A DNA stretch of 64,000 nt, from NCBI GenBank assembly GCA_033807775.1, contig CM066327.1, positions 75,770,795-75,834,794 of the forward strand, in the 5' to 3' direction. The DNA is from Saussurea involucrata. Its lineage: Eukaryota > Streptophyta > Magnoliopsida > Asterales > Asteraceae. Under the pieces are notes generated by a model. It did not search any database. It had not been told where the DNA came from and was given only the letters and a program-made list of their open reading frames with translations. Positions 43,366 through 53,506 of this stretch are shown piece after piece (position 1 is the first letter of the stretch; each line of letters opens with the position of its first letter). The translations under genes and the position numbers were made by a program.

Positions 43366-45330
43366 ATGTTTTCTCATCTTGGTGATTCAAAAGCTGTTCC
43401 TATTCCTCAAGTTATTCCTCCTACCGCTGAAGATGATGATCCTACTATCATCCCAAGCATGCAGACAAGTGAAGCTGAATCCTCATGGGTCTCAACTGTT
43501 CTTCTCAACACTGTGCCTGCTTCTGAACCATCTACCTCAGATATCCCGTCTACTTCTCAGCAATCAGTGAATGCAATGACATATGAACCTCTACCTCTTC
43601 TACCCGAAATACCTGAAGTTGCTGAAGCTTCTTCTTCAGCTCCTCCAGAAGTTCAAATCGAGTCAGCAAATTATGCTCCGGCTCAGCGATGGACTATAAA
43701 TCACCCCATCGATCAAATTCTTGGTGATCCAAACGCTGGTGTTCAGACTCGACGAAGTGCAGGTAATATTTGTTTATTTGTTAACTTTATTTCTCTAATT
43801 GAACCAAAGAAAACATATGACGCCCTCAGAGATCCAAACTGGGTCAGTGCTATGCAAGAAGAGCTGGCAGAATTTGAAAGAAACAAAGTTTGGAAGCTCG
43901 TTCCACGACCATCTGACAAGTCAGTGATAGGCACTAAATGGGTCTATCGAAACAAGTTGGATGAACATGGAACTGTTACCCGCAACAAGGCTCGTCTTGT
44001 TGCTCAGGGATACAGACAAGAGGAAGGCATAGATTACGACGAAACATTTGCCCCAGTGGCAAGACTCGAAGCTATTCGTCTATTCTTAGCATACGCTGTT
44101 CACAAATACTTTAAGGTATATCAAATGGATGTGAAGTCATCATTCCTTAATGGAAGGCTGAATGAAGAAGTCTACGTGGAACAACCTCCAGGATTCACTG
44201 ATCCTAAGCATCCAGGTTATGTATATAAGCTGGATAAGGCACTTTATGGCTTAAAGCAAGCTCCTCGTGCATGGTATGACACTCTCTCTACCTATCTCCA
44301 TATTGAAAAATTTGAGAGTGGTAAAATCGATAAAACTCTATTTTTCAGGAAAGTAAAAGGTCATATCATTCTTGTTCAAATATATGTCGATGATATTATA
44401 TTTGGTTCTACTAACCCTGACTTATGTACTCGTTTCGCTGAAAGAATGAAAGCTGAATATAAAATGAGTATGATGGGTGAACTAACATATTTCCTTGGTC
44501 TTCAAATCAAACAAAATGAAAAAGGTACTTTTATTCACCAAGATAAATATGTTAAAGATTTGCTGAAAAAGTTTGATTTAACTCAAAGCTCAGCTATGAA
44601 AACCCCAATGGCACCGCCGCTGACACTTAACAAAGATCCTTCAGGGAAACCTGTAAATGTCACAGCGTACCGTGGGATGATCGGCTCTCTTTTGTATCTT
44701 ACAGCTAGCCGTCCTGATATTATGTATGCAACCTGTTTGTGTGCACGATATCAAGCTGAACCTAAGGAATCTCATTTGATCGCTGTAAAGCGTATTTTTC
44801 GATACCTTAAGGGTACTCCTAACCTAGGTCTTTGGTATCCCAAAGACTCATGGTTTGATATAATCGCCTATTCAAATAGTGATTTTGAAGGATGCAAATT
44901 GGATAGGAAAAGCACCACAGGAGGCTGTCAGCTCCTGGGTGGAAAGCTGGTGAGTTGGACAAGTAAAAAGCAAAACTCAGTGTCCACCTCAACCGCTGAA
45001 GCTGAGTATGTAGCTGCTGGAAGCTGTTGTTCTCAGGTCTTGTTGATGAGAAATCAGCTACTTGACTATGACCTTCAGCTCTCCAAAATTCCAATCTATT
45101 GCGACATCACTAGTGCCATCGCCATAGCAAACAATCCAGTGCTACACTCAAAGACCAAACACATCGAAACCAGGTATTATTTTATCAGAGATCATGTGAT
45201 GAATGGTGATATAGAACTTCATTTTATCCCAACTGATTTGCAGTTAGCTGATCTTTTCACCAAACCTCTTGATGAGACAAGATTTAACTTTCTCATCAGC
45301 GAGCTTAGAATGCTGAACCTTGAAGAATAA
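43366..45330 (+). pseudogene. Sirevirus D integrase tail, RT and RNase H (654 uninterrupted codons)
   Basis: Best preserved pol segment in the window. A Ser/Pro-rich linker (residues 1-110) leads to HPIDQILGDP, GTKWVYRNKLDE, ETFAPVARLEAIR, QMDVKSSFLNGRLNEE and ALYGLKQAPRAWYDTL. The catalytic YVDD is at residues 340-343 (44383-44394), followed by the RNase H blocks IAYSNSDFEGCKLDRKST, STSTAEAEYVAAGSCC and YCDITSAIAIANNPVLHSKT, and the LADLFTKPLDETRFNFLI end. The S-x-S-D-F and E-A-E-Y residues of RNase H are present. Marked pseudogene because the upstream protease-integrase frame is broken. Confidence 0.95.
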
Positions 45331-45905
45331 AATCTTCAGAGGTCCACATTTGATCAGTGATAAAATGAATTTGTATAACCCTATTAATCACCCTATCTCT
45401 AAACAAATTGATTCGCTGATATCAAGGTATGTTCTCTCTTACTCGCTGACATTCGCTTAAGAATGCAAGATTTCAAAACAAATTACATCGCTGAATATCT
45501 CTTCTATTCAGTGATACTTTAAAATTCTAAAATCTCTCACTGATATTTCTAATAAGTGCTTCTTATTTTTAAATGTCCATGAGTTTTCAAAATCCTCAGA
45601 GACACCTTAAAATGTGAAAGGACGTTTGTGACGTCATCACAACGGATAGACCATGGCACGCCTTTTCGTCTGACACGTTCGCCCGTTTCGTTTCCTTGTC
45701 CAATCAGATTCAAGGGACGTGTCCGTGTCATCATAAAAAACTTTTCCCTCTCATAGTTTTTCTCTCTCTACTCTCACTATATAAACCCTTTGAGTTTATA
45801 TTTTTACCTTTTACGCAAACTTAATCTCTCTCAAGCAAGAATCAACTGTTGCATTTGAACTTATTTCTCAAGAACTTGTTCATCTTCATCTTCTACATCA
45901 CAAAG
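45331..45905 (+). promoter_or_regulatory. Post-pol spacer with candidate internal promoter and leader exon (element D)
   Basis: Non-coding. TGACGTCA (45629-45636) in GGACGTTTGTGACGTCATCAC, then ACGTGTCCGTGTCATCATAAAAAAC at about 45717-45741, a CT-rich run, and TATATAAA at 45778-45785. A leader exon of about 90 bp rich in CTTCATCTTCT precedes the splice donor AAAG|GTTAAT at 45905/45906. The same elements in the same order occur on the opposite strand in element E (63183-63480). Such conservation in a spacer implies function, and the simplest reading is a promoter for the aORF. Confidence 0.72.
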
Positions 45906-46100
45906 GTTAATATTTCTTTTATTTTCCATCAAACAAACTTGTTTTTGATCTTATTATTGTTTCTAAAAGATCAAACAAACGAACTTTCTTAAAATAAAAT
46001 CATTTTTTTCATGGTTTTATGAACACAATATGCTTACAGATTGTTCTTCGAGTTTAAAATCAGAATCTTAAACTTGACATTTTCATATGTTTTTCCAGAA

Positions 46101-46379
46101 TGTAGAATACAGATCCGTGCAACAAATATGAAATCGAAATAATAAACAATAAGAACAATGATTTCAACTGGTCATCCCTGTATTATGCTTTCAATCAGAG
46201 TGTTTACAATACGAGTAGGAAAGCAAATGAGATGATTAACCTATTTTTCTAGGCTAATACAACATTATATAGTACGGGCCCGTGGTTAGCAAGCCCACGG
46301 CCCGTTCACTATGGACTAAGATTAAACAAATACAATTTAAACCCTTGAACTTAAAATCAACATAAATTCTACCCTAATA
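46101..46379 (-). repeat. 3' LTR of the pol-deleted element (279 bp)
   Basis: + strand TGTAGAATAC...CCCTAATA; the terminal CA is changed to TA relative to the partner. Holds an imperfect GC-rich hairpin (ACGGGCCCGTGG / CCCACGGCCCGT, 46274-46305) and a minus-strand TATATAAT. Confidence 0.93.
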
Positions 46380-48830
46380 ATCTCCCCCTTTGATTTTGAG
46401 TTCGAGTTCGCGCTCTATCTCTTGCCAGTTAAATACGTATCGTTTGCGAAGTGCGAAATGAACCTTGAAGAATCTGATGGCGTGGCGGTAGTCGAGACGT
46501 TCTTCAACCATATCCAAAGCAGTCTGAGCAGTTCTTTCATTCAGATTGGGTACATAGGATACCTTTAGATTTTCGGATTCGTGTTTGATGATCTTCTGAA
46601 GAGCGTCTTGAACTTTGAGTAGCGTGCCGTCGCAAAAACGATCTACCTGACTGAACCTCATAAACTTCTTTTCTTTCTGAGCATTGAGGAAGACGATCCC
46701 AAATTCTGGTTGAAACAGCATTGCATTCTCGGGATACATCGACAGTTCAGGAGCTTTCAGATTCGGTTTGAGCAGATTTACCTTCTTTGCTCGGTTCTTG
46801 ATTGCCATTTGAAAGTCCGTAAGATAAGAGATCATAATAGAACGGACGAGGAATCGACGAACCGCTTCGAGCGCCTTTGTTACAGCAAGCGGTCGGATGG
46901 TTCTGGTGCGAAGGTCTCTCAGAATAACCAGGAGGTCGAACGGATGGAGATGCTTAAAGTCAGCTTCAGAAAAAATCCATTCTTTTCCGTCTTCACGTCG
47001 AACAGTGAACACGGGAAAGACGATCTTCATAATTTTGTTTGACTGAATCTTTAGCACCTCTGAAATTTTATGCTTAGTTCGTACCTGGTCTCTCGGGAGA
47101 CACCGCTTCATGGCTTCTACGTATCGGAATTGGCGTGCTGGATCAGAACTGTAGATGCCAAGATAGAAGGTCGGCTCGATCGGGCGAATTCGGTGAACAA
47201 ACAGCTTCTTCAGAGATTCCTCCAGATGAGGAATGAGGACCTTGATCTTCTCCCAACGGTTTTGTTGCTGAGGAGGGGGAGGAAGATCAGGAGCTGTCGT
47301 TTGCTGAGGAGATGTCGGGATTTCTGCATTTGATCTTTCGGGTTGATCTGTAGTCTTAGCGGGTTGAGTCGAGTGAACGGAAGTCGTACCATAGAAATTC
47401 TGAAGCAGAAACTGGTCATAATCAACGTTGTCGTCTTCATCAGTGGGAAACACCAAGTTTACCTTGAAGTTTACGGCTCTGGCAGCTTTTTCGTACCATG
47501 CGTCTTCGGTTTCCGGGTTGGTTTCACATGCTGGATCAATCATGGTGAGCATTGGCATGTCTGATGGTTCTTGTGCGACCAATTCCTGTGTTGTACCCTC
47601 GGGCTTTTCAACCGTTGGGGCTTCGTCATCTGAGATATCCATGTCGATGACCATCTGTGCTAATGGTAACTCGGCTTCGGGTGTTTCTGTTGAAGTTGCC
47701 GCAGTTGGGGGTTCCTGTTGAACCACAGATGTCGTCGCAGGCTGGATCAGGGAGGCGGTCTCGGTTAGAAATTGACGCTTCTCCCCCTCACGGTGATCAG
47801 GATCATCCTGGTCATCGTGCTTGCGTTTGAGACCGCCGACTTGACTCTTACAAGTATCTTCTAGTGAGCGGACCCACTCAGACAGCATGGCAAGCGCTTT
47901 GTTGTAGTCGTTGAGGGTCGAGTCAATGGCGTCAAGGCGTGAGGTGATGGACGAAGATGGAGCAGTGACCTGGGATCGAAGAACTGAGATCAGGTCTGCT
48001 TCGGTAGATGCGGTTGTGTCGGATTCCTGGAGCAGTTGGGCTAAGAGCATCGTCTTCAGGGTGTCCACCGAATAAGTAGGTTGCGGTTGAGTCGGTGGAG
48101 GCATAGAGGCGGTTTCAGTGTCGACGAGATGGCCCTTTTCTTTGATAGCACGCATCGCTTTGGCAAGTTCAGCGGCTACATGTTCCTGCATTTGTTGCTC
48201 CATAACCTGTCGGACAACCTCAAGGGTGCTGTCCAGAGACCCTTTTGACACAAAGTCGGGTAAAATAACACCAGGATCACTTAGAGTACCCGTTGAGGCA
48301 TCTACCGTAGAGGTAGAGCCACCTACGTTCACAGCTGGCGTGATATTAACTGTGGTAGGATTTCCGTCCAATCCTCGTGTTCCGGAAATCGGAGACACTA
48401 TAGACGTTCCGGTCGGGTCACTAAGAGCAGCGACGTGGTGTTGTTCCGCATCAAGTGTCCTAGGCGAAGAATGTTCAGTAACAATAGGCTCTAGACTCGA
48501 TGGTGCACACAAAGAAGTCGAGACCGGGGGCTTCTGGTCTCTTATTTCAACACCAACACTCTCCGAATGAGAGGCCGGTGGAAGTTGTGCTTGTTCCCCG
48601 TGTAATATTGAAACATCCGTCTGTTGTGAGACGGATGAGTGGATGAGGAGGTCGTGCAATTGCTCCGCTGGGTCCACGGAGGCTTCTTCAATACCCCGTC
48701 CCAACAAATGAGACGAGATAGCAGATGTGGCTACCCGAATATGACGTGGCTGGTTTCGCTCAGGAGCCTCGTTATCTTTACGGCTCAATCTTTCTTGGTT
48801 TGCGTTCGACCTTAACACCCTACTTTTCAC
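46374..48830 (-). CDS. Intact accessory ORF (aORF), 818 codons, unknown function
   Basis: Uninterrupted frame on the minus strand, apparent start at a GTG (48828-48830); the true start may be upstream through splicing, since the N-terminal domain seen in F is missing. Residues about 65-230 align with F 21927-22643 (QQTDVSILHGEQAQ, GTLSDPGVILPDFVSK). A helix-rich part follows (LEVVRQVMEQQMQEH, RLDAIDSTLNDYNKAL), then a basic GGLKRKHDDQ patch that could be a nuclear localisation signal, a Pro/Thr/Glu-rich middle, and a conserved C-terminal domain of about 250 residues (EWIFSEADFKHLHPFDLL, KAPELSMYPENAMLF, KFMRFSQVDRFCDGTLLKV) typical of plant-retroelement accessory proteins. No transmembrane segment seen. 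An open frame this long in otherwise decayed DNA suggests recent or continuing selection. Confidence 0.82.
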   Translation of the reverse strand: MKSRVLRSNANQERLSRKDNEAPERNQPRHIRVATSAISSHLLGRGIEEASVDPAEQLHDLLIHSSVSQQTDVSILHGEQAQLPPASHSESVGVEIRDQKPPVSTSLCAPSSLEPIVTEHSSPRTLDAEQHHVAALSDPTGTSIVSPISGTRGLDGNPTTVNITPAVNVGGSTSTVDASTGTLSDPGVILPDFVSKGSLDSTLEVVRQVMEQQMQEHVAAELAKAMRAIKEKGHLVDTETASMPPPTQPQPTYSVDTLKTMLLAQLLQESDTTASTEADLISVLRSQVTAPSSSITSRLDAIDSTLNDYNKALAMLSEWVRSLEDTCKSQVGGLKRKHDDQDDPDHREGEKRQFLTETASLIQPATTSVVQQEPPTAATSTETPEAELPLAQMVIDMDISDDEAPTVEKPEGTTQELVAQEPSDMPMLTMIDPACETNPETEDAWYEKAARAVNFKVNLVFPTDEDDNVDYDQFLLQNFYGTTSVHSTQPAKTTDQPERSNAEIPTSPQQTTAPDLPPPPQQQNRWEKIKVLIPHLEESLKKLFVHRIRPIEPTFYLGIYSSDPARQFRYVEAMKRCLPRDQVRTKHKISEVLKIQSNKIMKIVFPVFTVRREDGKEWIFSEADFKHLHPFDLLVILRDLRTRTIRPLAVTKALEAVRRFLVRSIMISYLTDFQMAIKNRAKKVNLLKPNLKAPELSMYPENAMLFQPEFGIVFLNAQKEKKFMRFSQVDRFCDGTLLKVQDALQKIIKHESENLKVSYVPNLNERTAQTALDMVEERLDYRHAIRFFKVHFALRKRYVFNWQEIERELELKIKGGDY
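46380..46392 (-). other. PPT of the pol-deleted element
   Basis: Minus strand CAAAGGGGGAGAT abuts the 3' LTR. It overlaps the last codons of the 818-codon ORF, whose stop is at 46374-46376, within the LTR edge. Confidence 0.85.
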
Positions 48831-49756
48831 ATGTTCTATGTCCCGGGGAAGGTCCCTCCGGCTCTGGCTGGACCATGGGATTCCCTAACTCTCGTCTATA
48901 TGTTATCACAGGTACGGTTTCAGGTATATGCATAGCACGGATATTATCCTGCTCCCCCTCAAAACATACATGGGGATTGACTTGCTCCCCCTCGGAGTGA
49001 GAGTGATATCAACACAAGAAAAAATATTTAGACTTTGTAAGAAAAACAGTGTGACTCTTCCCCTCGGATTAAGGTTGTTGATCCGCCATGGAATATCTGT
49101 AAAAAGACCCAAAGTTAGAAACTGAGGCGGATAAACAAGTTCCGGTGCGTACCTTTGCATTAAGTGGCTCAATTTGAGACAAATTGAGGACTGGCAGTGA
49201 TGAAACAGATACCGGACTGAAAATAGCAGGGGCGTCCGAACATAATAGTGAGATTGCAATACATTCCGGACAACACATGTATCCAGACAAAAAGTGTCCG
49301 GACGAAAGAGCATACCGGAGAGGATGAAAGTTTCCGGATAAAATAAGCAATCCGGACAAACGAGAATCCGGATGACATTTAAGAGAGACCAAGAGTCCGG
49401 ATATGGTACCCGGGTTCCCTTCCAATCCGGATAAGGACCTGGTCCGGAAACCTATCCGGAAAGATAGGGTTTCCGGATACCTGTCCGGATACTTCTGGAA
49501 TTTTCAAGAATTTCCCTGATTCTTGATATTTTGCAAAAATAAAGCTGTATGGATTTCAGATACGATCCTTCTCTCGCTCCCCCTCAAACGAAGCATGGGG
49601 AAGACTTTGCTCCCCCTCAGAATGTGCGCGTAGAGTGAAGTGCACACGGGAGTATCCACACACAAAAAAAAACTTATTAACATATTTAAGAAAAAATGTG
49701 TGGGACGCTCCCCCTCAACAGTAAAGTAACATACCTGATAGCTGATCATGCTCCCC
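48831..49756 (-). other. Spacer with repeated GAGGGGGAGC tracts and TCCGGA array
   Basis: Non-coding. GCTCCCCCTC (+ strand) occurs at 48951, 48984, 49576, 49609 and 49707 with a variant at 49750. The pairs at 48951/48984 and 49576/49609 sit in similar contexts about 625 bp apart, a diverged direct duplication. Between them (about 49215-49500) lie around eleven exact TCCGGA hexamers. The tracts match the repeated PPTs of element F. Confidence 0.85.
49215..49500. repeat. TCCGGA motif array 1 in the pol-deleted element
   Basis: About eleven exact TCCGGA plus variants (ACCGGA, CCCGGG, TCCAGA) in 285 bp, mostly as ATCCGGATA, TTCCGGA and GTCCGGAC. Same motif as in the Tekay LTR arrays although the elements belong to different superfamilies. 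Confidence 0.9.
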
Positions 49757-52224
49757 CTAAACACGTGAGCAGCTTGTTAGAGCACATGTATAGACAAACC
49801 TCACGTCTTCTGAATATTGTTCCTTGTATATCGTGAGCAGCTCCCTCCTTTCGGTCATGTGTGTGGAGCATCCAGTGTCTAAGGACCACACATGACCGTC
49901 CTGCAAAACAAATTTAGCGGACCTTCGGTACCCAGATTTGCCTGGGTCCCGGAGGGTTAGGTTTGGCACCGTTTGGGGAGCTTGCTTTATCCCAGCTTTC
50001 CCTTTAGGTATAGGATTTACACCGTTAGAGGGAACTGGTTTTGGCACTTGTTTCCTCTTCTGTGCAGAATTTACACCTTTAGGAGGAACAGATTTTGTAG
50101 CAGCTTTCCACCTGGGTGCTGGTTTAACCTCAGTAGGAGCAACCCATCTAGGAGCAGGTTTGGTCTCCCGCTGTGGTTTAACCGCTTATTGGAAACCCCG
50201 TTTTTGATAGTGTCTTTGCTGGTTATTACGAGGTATGCGTTTGGGTGTATGATTAAACCTTTGATATGACCCAAACCAATCATTATTAGCAATGTCATCA
50301 AAATCATTCCAACCACAACTAGAACAACACAAACGATCGTGTGATAATTGAATCAATTGCTGAATGGAATAAATTTTCATCGGAAAATTAACATCTCTAT
50401 TAACAAAATTATTCCTATGATTCCAGGCACAATCGTTTTTGTTCATCCTAGGATGAAAGACGGTATTGAACGACTTTGATGCATCATCCTTGACAGATTC
50501 CTTGGCTGGCCACTTTGGTTTTATTTGTTTAGCTCGACCGGTTTTATCCGAAACAACAGGGACAGTACGATCAGTGACTTTTGAGGAAACAGGGATCTTA
50601 GCAGGTGGTTGACCGGTCTTTTGCTTCGGCTGTGATTGTTTTTGAGAATTTGAAGCATTTTTAAGAATCTTGATCACAACCGGAGTCTTGGATTGAGAAC
50701 AGTCGCCCTTTTGAAAACTGACCGGACGATTAACCACTGGAGACAAAAAGTCAGAATGACTTGGAAGAGGTTTGTCGAAAGGGAACGACTCAAACTCTCT
50801 ATTAGAATTACCTTCGGAGTTCATGTATTCTGAAAAATCTATCTCCGGAATTTCAGGACTTGGATCGGTCGAGGAAGGCGAGGAACACTTTGTACTTTCT
50901 GTAGTGTGCTTTGAGGAATTTGGTGCGGAAGCGTTTGAAAAATCAGAGTTTAAATTCCTTGTAACACATTCATCTTGGGAATCTAAATCGTCTTGTGTTG
51001 AAAATGTTTTGCTAATAAAAGCTTTGCACGAAGACGTGTCAGATGAACTTGAGGAAAGTTCGGGTGAAATCTGCTTTTCAGTTTGGAGTTGGTCAATCTG
51101 CTCTTGAAGCTGACCATTACTCACTTTCTCTTGCATCACTTCTGTTGCCAAAGCAGACAATTGTGATGTGAGTCGATTGATTTCAGACCGAAGAATCTCC
51201 TGTCCTTCATCAGACATAACTTCGGTTTTGACCGGTTGTTGATTCTCAAGTTTTTCAAGTAAAGCTTGCTTTTCCATTTGAAAATTGGACCTTTCTTTCT
51301 CTAATGACTCCTCCAACTCGACAATCTTTGCTTTCAAGATGAGAGGGGAACATAGAGTTTGAACTCGTCCGTCTCATTCTTGGTTGCTGGTGCTTGGTCC
51401 TCATCCTTTTGGGAGGAATCCTTGGGCTTAGCAACCTTGTAGGGGTCGAAGTAGTCATTCGAGAGGTACTTCTTTGGATTTTTCTGATAAGAATAATTTA
51501 AAGGCTCATAACAAAATGGAAGTTGTATTCCTCGTTTGTGTGTGCGCTTATATTCCTCGGTTTCCTCTTCCTTTTCAGGTTCAAGAGGACCAGTCCATTG
51601 GATTGCATATTCCGGATACTTTTTATCTAACCCAAAGCAAGCAAAATCATACAAAGTTGGTGTAAACCATCTTCCCTTTTTCAAATAATGTGGGTTATCA
51701 TATCCGATTCCCCATTCTTTGTTGAAATAGGTGAACTCTTTGGGTTTATTCAGAAAGATGGTTTGATCAGTTTGACCCCTTTTGTGGAGTTTGGTTTCAA
51801 GATCAAGAATTTTCGCAACAAACTCCTTGTGCTGAATTTGAAGAGCAGAGCATTGATAAACAATTTCTGCTTTTTCATTCAAGCACTAATCAAACTGTGA
51901 CTGAAGTTCAGATAATTTGGCCCGTAGGTCTTTAGGTGCTATAGAAAGATTTTTGCATTTCTCCTTTAAAATAGCATTGTCAGACTTATATTTTTCAGTT
52001 ATTTTCTTTTGAACATCTAGTTTTTCGGTTAGAGACCTAATCTCAAGCAGTTGTTCTTTAGAAGTGGCCTTAAAGGAACCTACCCGTTCAGCAAGAGGTT
52101 TCACTCGGTCATAAAGTTCTAAAAAGATAGGTTCACATACCTGACACGGCCTTTTCATGTCTTCTTCAGCAGGAGACATCTTCAGTTGCACTGGAGTGAT
52201 CGTCAGACGTGTAGATTGATTCAA
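49757..52224 (-). pseudogene. Gag-like polyprotein and protease start of the pol-deleted element
   Basis: Reads from 52224 (MNQSTRLTITPVQLKM) through a coiled-coil-like part (LLEIRSLTEKLDVQKKITEK), one TAG (51886-51888), a second block with KEWGIGYDNPHYLKKGRWFT and FACFGLDKKYPEYAIQW, a frameshift at about 51335, a long coiled-coil and Ser/Lys-rich part (51337-50186), one TAA (50186-50188) and a Pro/Lys-rich tail to VWSLDTGCSTHMTERRELLT, the copia protease active-site region. About 20 codons later the frame ends and homology to pol stops. No canonical zinc knuckle was recognised. Only two stops and one frameshift in about 800 codons: mildly decayed. Confidence 0.8.
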
Positions 52225-53211
52225 AGTGTAAACCTAACGCAAGGCACTAAGAGTGGAATCCTAACGCAGGTTCTATGACTGGTATGAACTAAGAGTGATC
52301 TTACTGGATAGGAATCCAAGTAAGGGTCTGACCAGGAAGTGTCCGAATCAGATCAATTAAGAACAGTTCAATAAATCTCAAAGTGTCCGGGTAAAACAAA
52401 GAATCCGGATGGCACAGATTCACGAATACTTAAATGTCCGAATCAGATCAATTTTGAAAAATGAGGGTTCAAAACAGCTCCCGGATAATGAATCCGGGGG
52501 GTTTCCGGATAGAGAATCCGGAAAAACCAGGAATCCGGATGATATAGTCCGGATAGGTGAAGGAATCCGGATGTACTACGTTTCCGGATAACAATGAAGT
52601 TTCCGGGTACAATGGATTGTCCGGATAAGACATGTCCGGAAACACTGGGTTTTCGGATACAAATGTTACCCGGATAGTATAAGGAATAGTGACTTACCCG
52701 GATTGCAGAACTTACCCGGAAAAACTTGATTGTCCGGAAAAACTGGAAGAATCCGGATGAAACACAAATGTCCGGACACTATCAACTTGTCCAGAAAACG
52801 CGGATGTTTTATCCGGACTCTGCGGCTGTTTTATCAGTTCGATCGATTTCTCAACTAGGGTTACTCAAGATTGTTCCTGAAAGATTAGAAACAATACCAA
52901 ACACAAAACTAACACTAACCCAATCGATTTCTAAGCAAAAAGAACACGTTTTGATGGTAAAAATTCGATTTTTGTTGAAGAACACTACCAAAAAACTTTG
53001 ATCTTAAATTGCTAAATTGACCAATCAAACGAATGAATTAGGATGTGAAAATTTGCAGAAACACTTATAACTATAATGCTAACACAACCCAATAATCAAA
53101 AACAACCAATTTCGACTGAATCAAAAAGTCAAGAATTCAAGAATAGTCAGACGAGTAAAAGTCAAACTCACCAGAAATTGATGAATGAACCTTTGAATCG
53201 AATCCGTCTGT
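52225..53211 (-). other. Leader of the pol-deleted element with TCCGGA array 2
   Basis: Non-coding region between PBS and the gag-like ORF. About 52330-52815 carries around thirteen exact TCCGGA hexamers with CCCGGA, TTCGGA and TCCGAA variants. Short + strand frames here (52409-52591, 52726-53001) are chance reads of the array. The remaining 400 bp are AT-rich with nothing recognised. Confidence 0.82.
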
Positions 53212-53225
53212 CTGCTCTGATACCA
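53212..53225 (-). other. PBS of the pol-deleted element, tRNA-iMet type
   Basis: Minus strand TGGTATCAGAGCAG, 2 bp from the 5' LTR. Identical to the PBS of Sirevirus D. Confidence 0.94.
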
Positions 53226-53227
53226 AT

Positions 53228-53506
53228 TGTAGAATCCAGATCCGTGTAACAAATATGAAATCGAAATAATAAACAATAAGAACAATGATTTCAACTGGTC
53301 ATCCCTGTATTATGCTTTCAATCAGAGTGTTTACAATACGAGTAGGAAAGCAAATGAGATGATTAACCTATTTTTCTAGGCTAATACAACATTATATAGT
53401 ACGGGCCCGTGGTTAGCAAGCCCACGGCCCGTTCACTATGGACTAAGATTAAACAAATACAATTTAAACCCTTGAACTTAAAATCAACATAAATTCTACC
53501 CTAACA
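53228..53506 (-). repeat. 5' LTR of the pol-deleted element (279 bp)
   Basis: + strand TGTAGAATCC...CCCTAACA, partner of 46101-46379 with 3 differences, followed by TSD CAGAA. Very short for a Sirevirus LTR (about 960 bp in B and D), so the LTR itself is probably also a deletion product or from a different subfamily. Confidence 0.94.

Larger units (their letters stand above)
46101..53506 (-). mobile_element. Pol-deleted, Sirevirus-derived LTR element carrying an intact accessory ORF (7.4 kb)
   Basis: 279-bp LTRs (46101-46379 and 53228-53506) differ at 3 positions. TSD CAGAA at 46096-46100 and 53507-53511. PBS 53212-53225 and PPT 46380-46392 give minus orientation. Order: LTR, TCCGGA-rich leader, gag-like ORF, protease start (LDTGCSTHMT), repeated GAGGGGGAGC tracts, 818-codon aORF, PPT, LTR. 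The integrase, RT and RNase H expected between protease and the repeated PPTs are absent. The aORF and repeated PPTs match element F, so the parent was probably a Sirevirus of that subfamily. Mobilisation in trans is implied. Confidence 0.92.

Noticed and set aside
47428..48570. + strand frames opposite the 818-codon ORF (for example 47428-47721, 48118-48570)
   Set aside because: Antisense shadows of a codon-biased ORF with no family resemblance.
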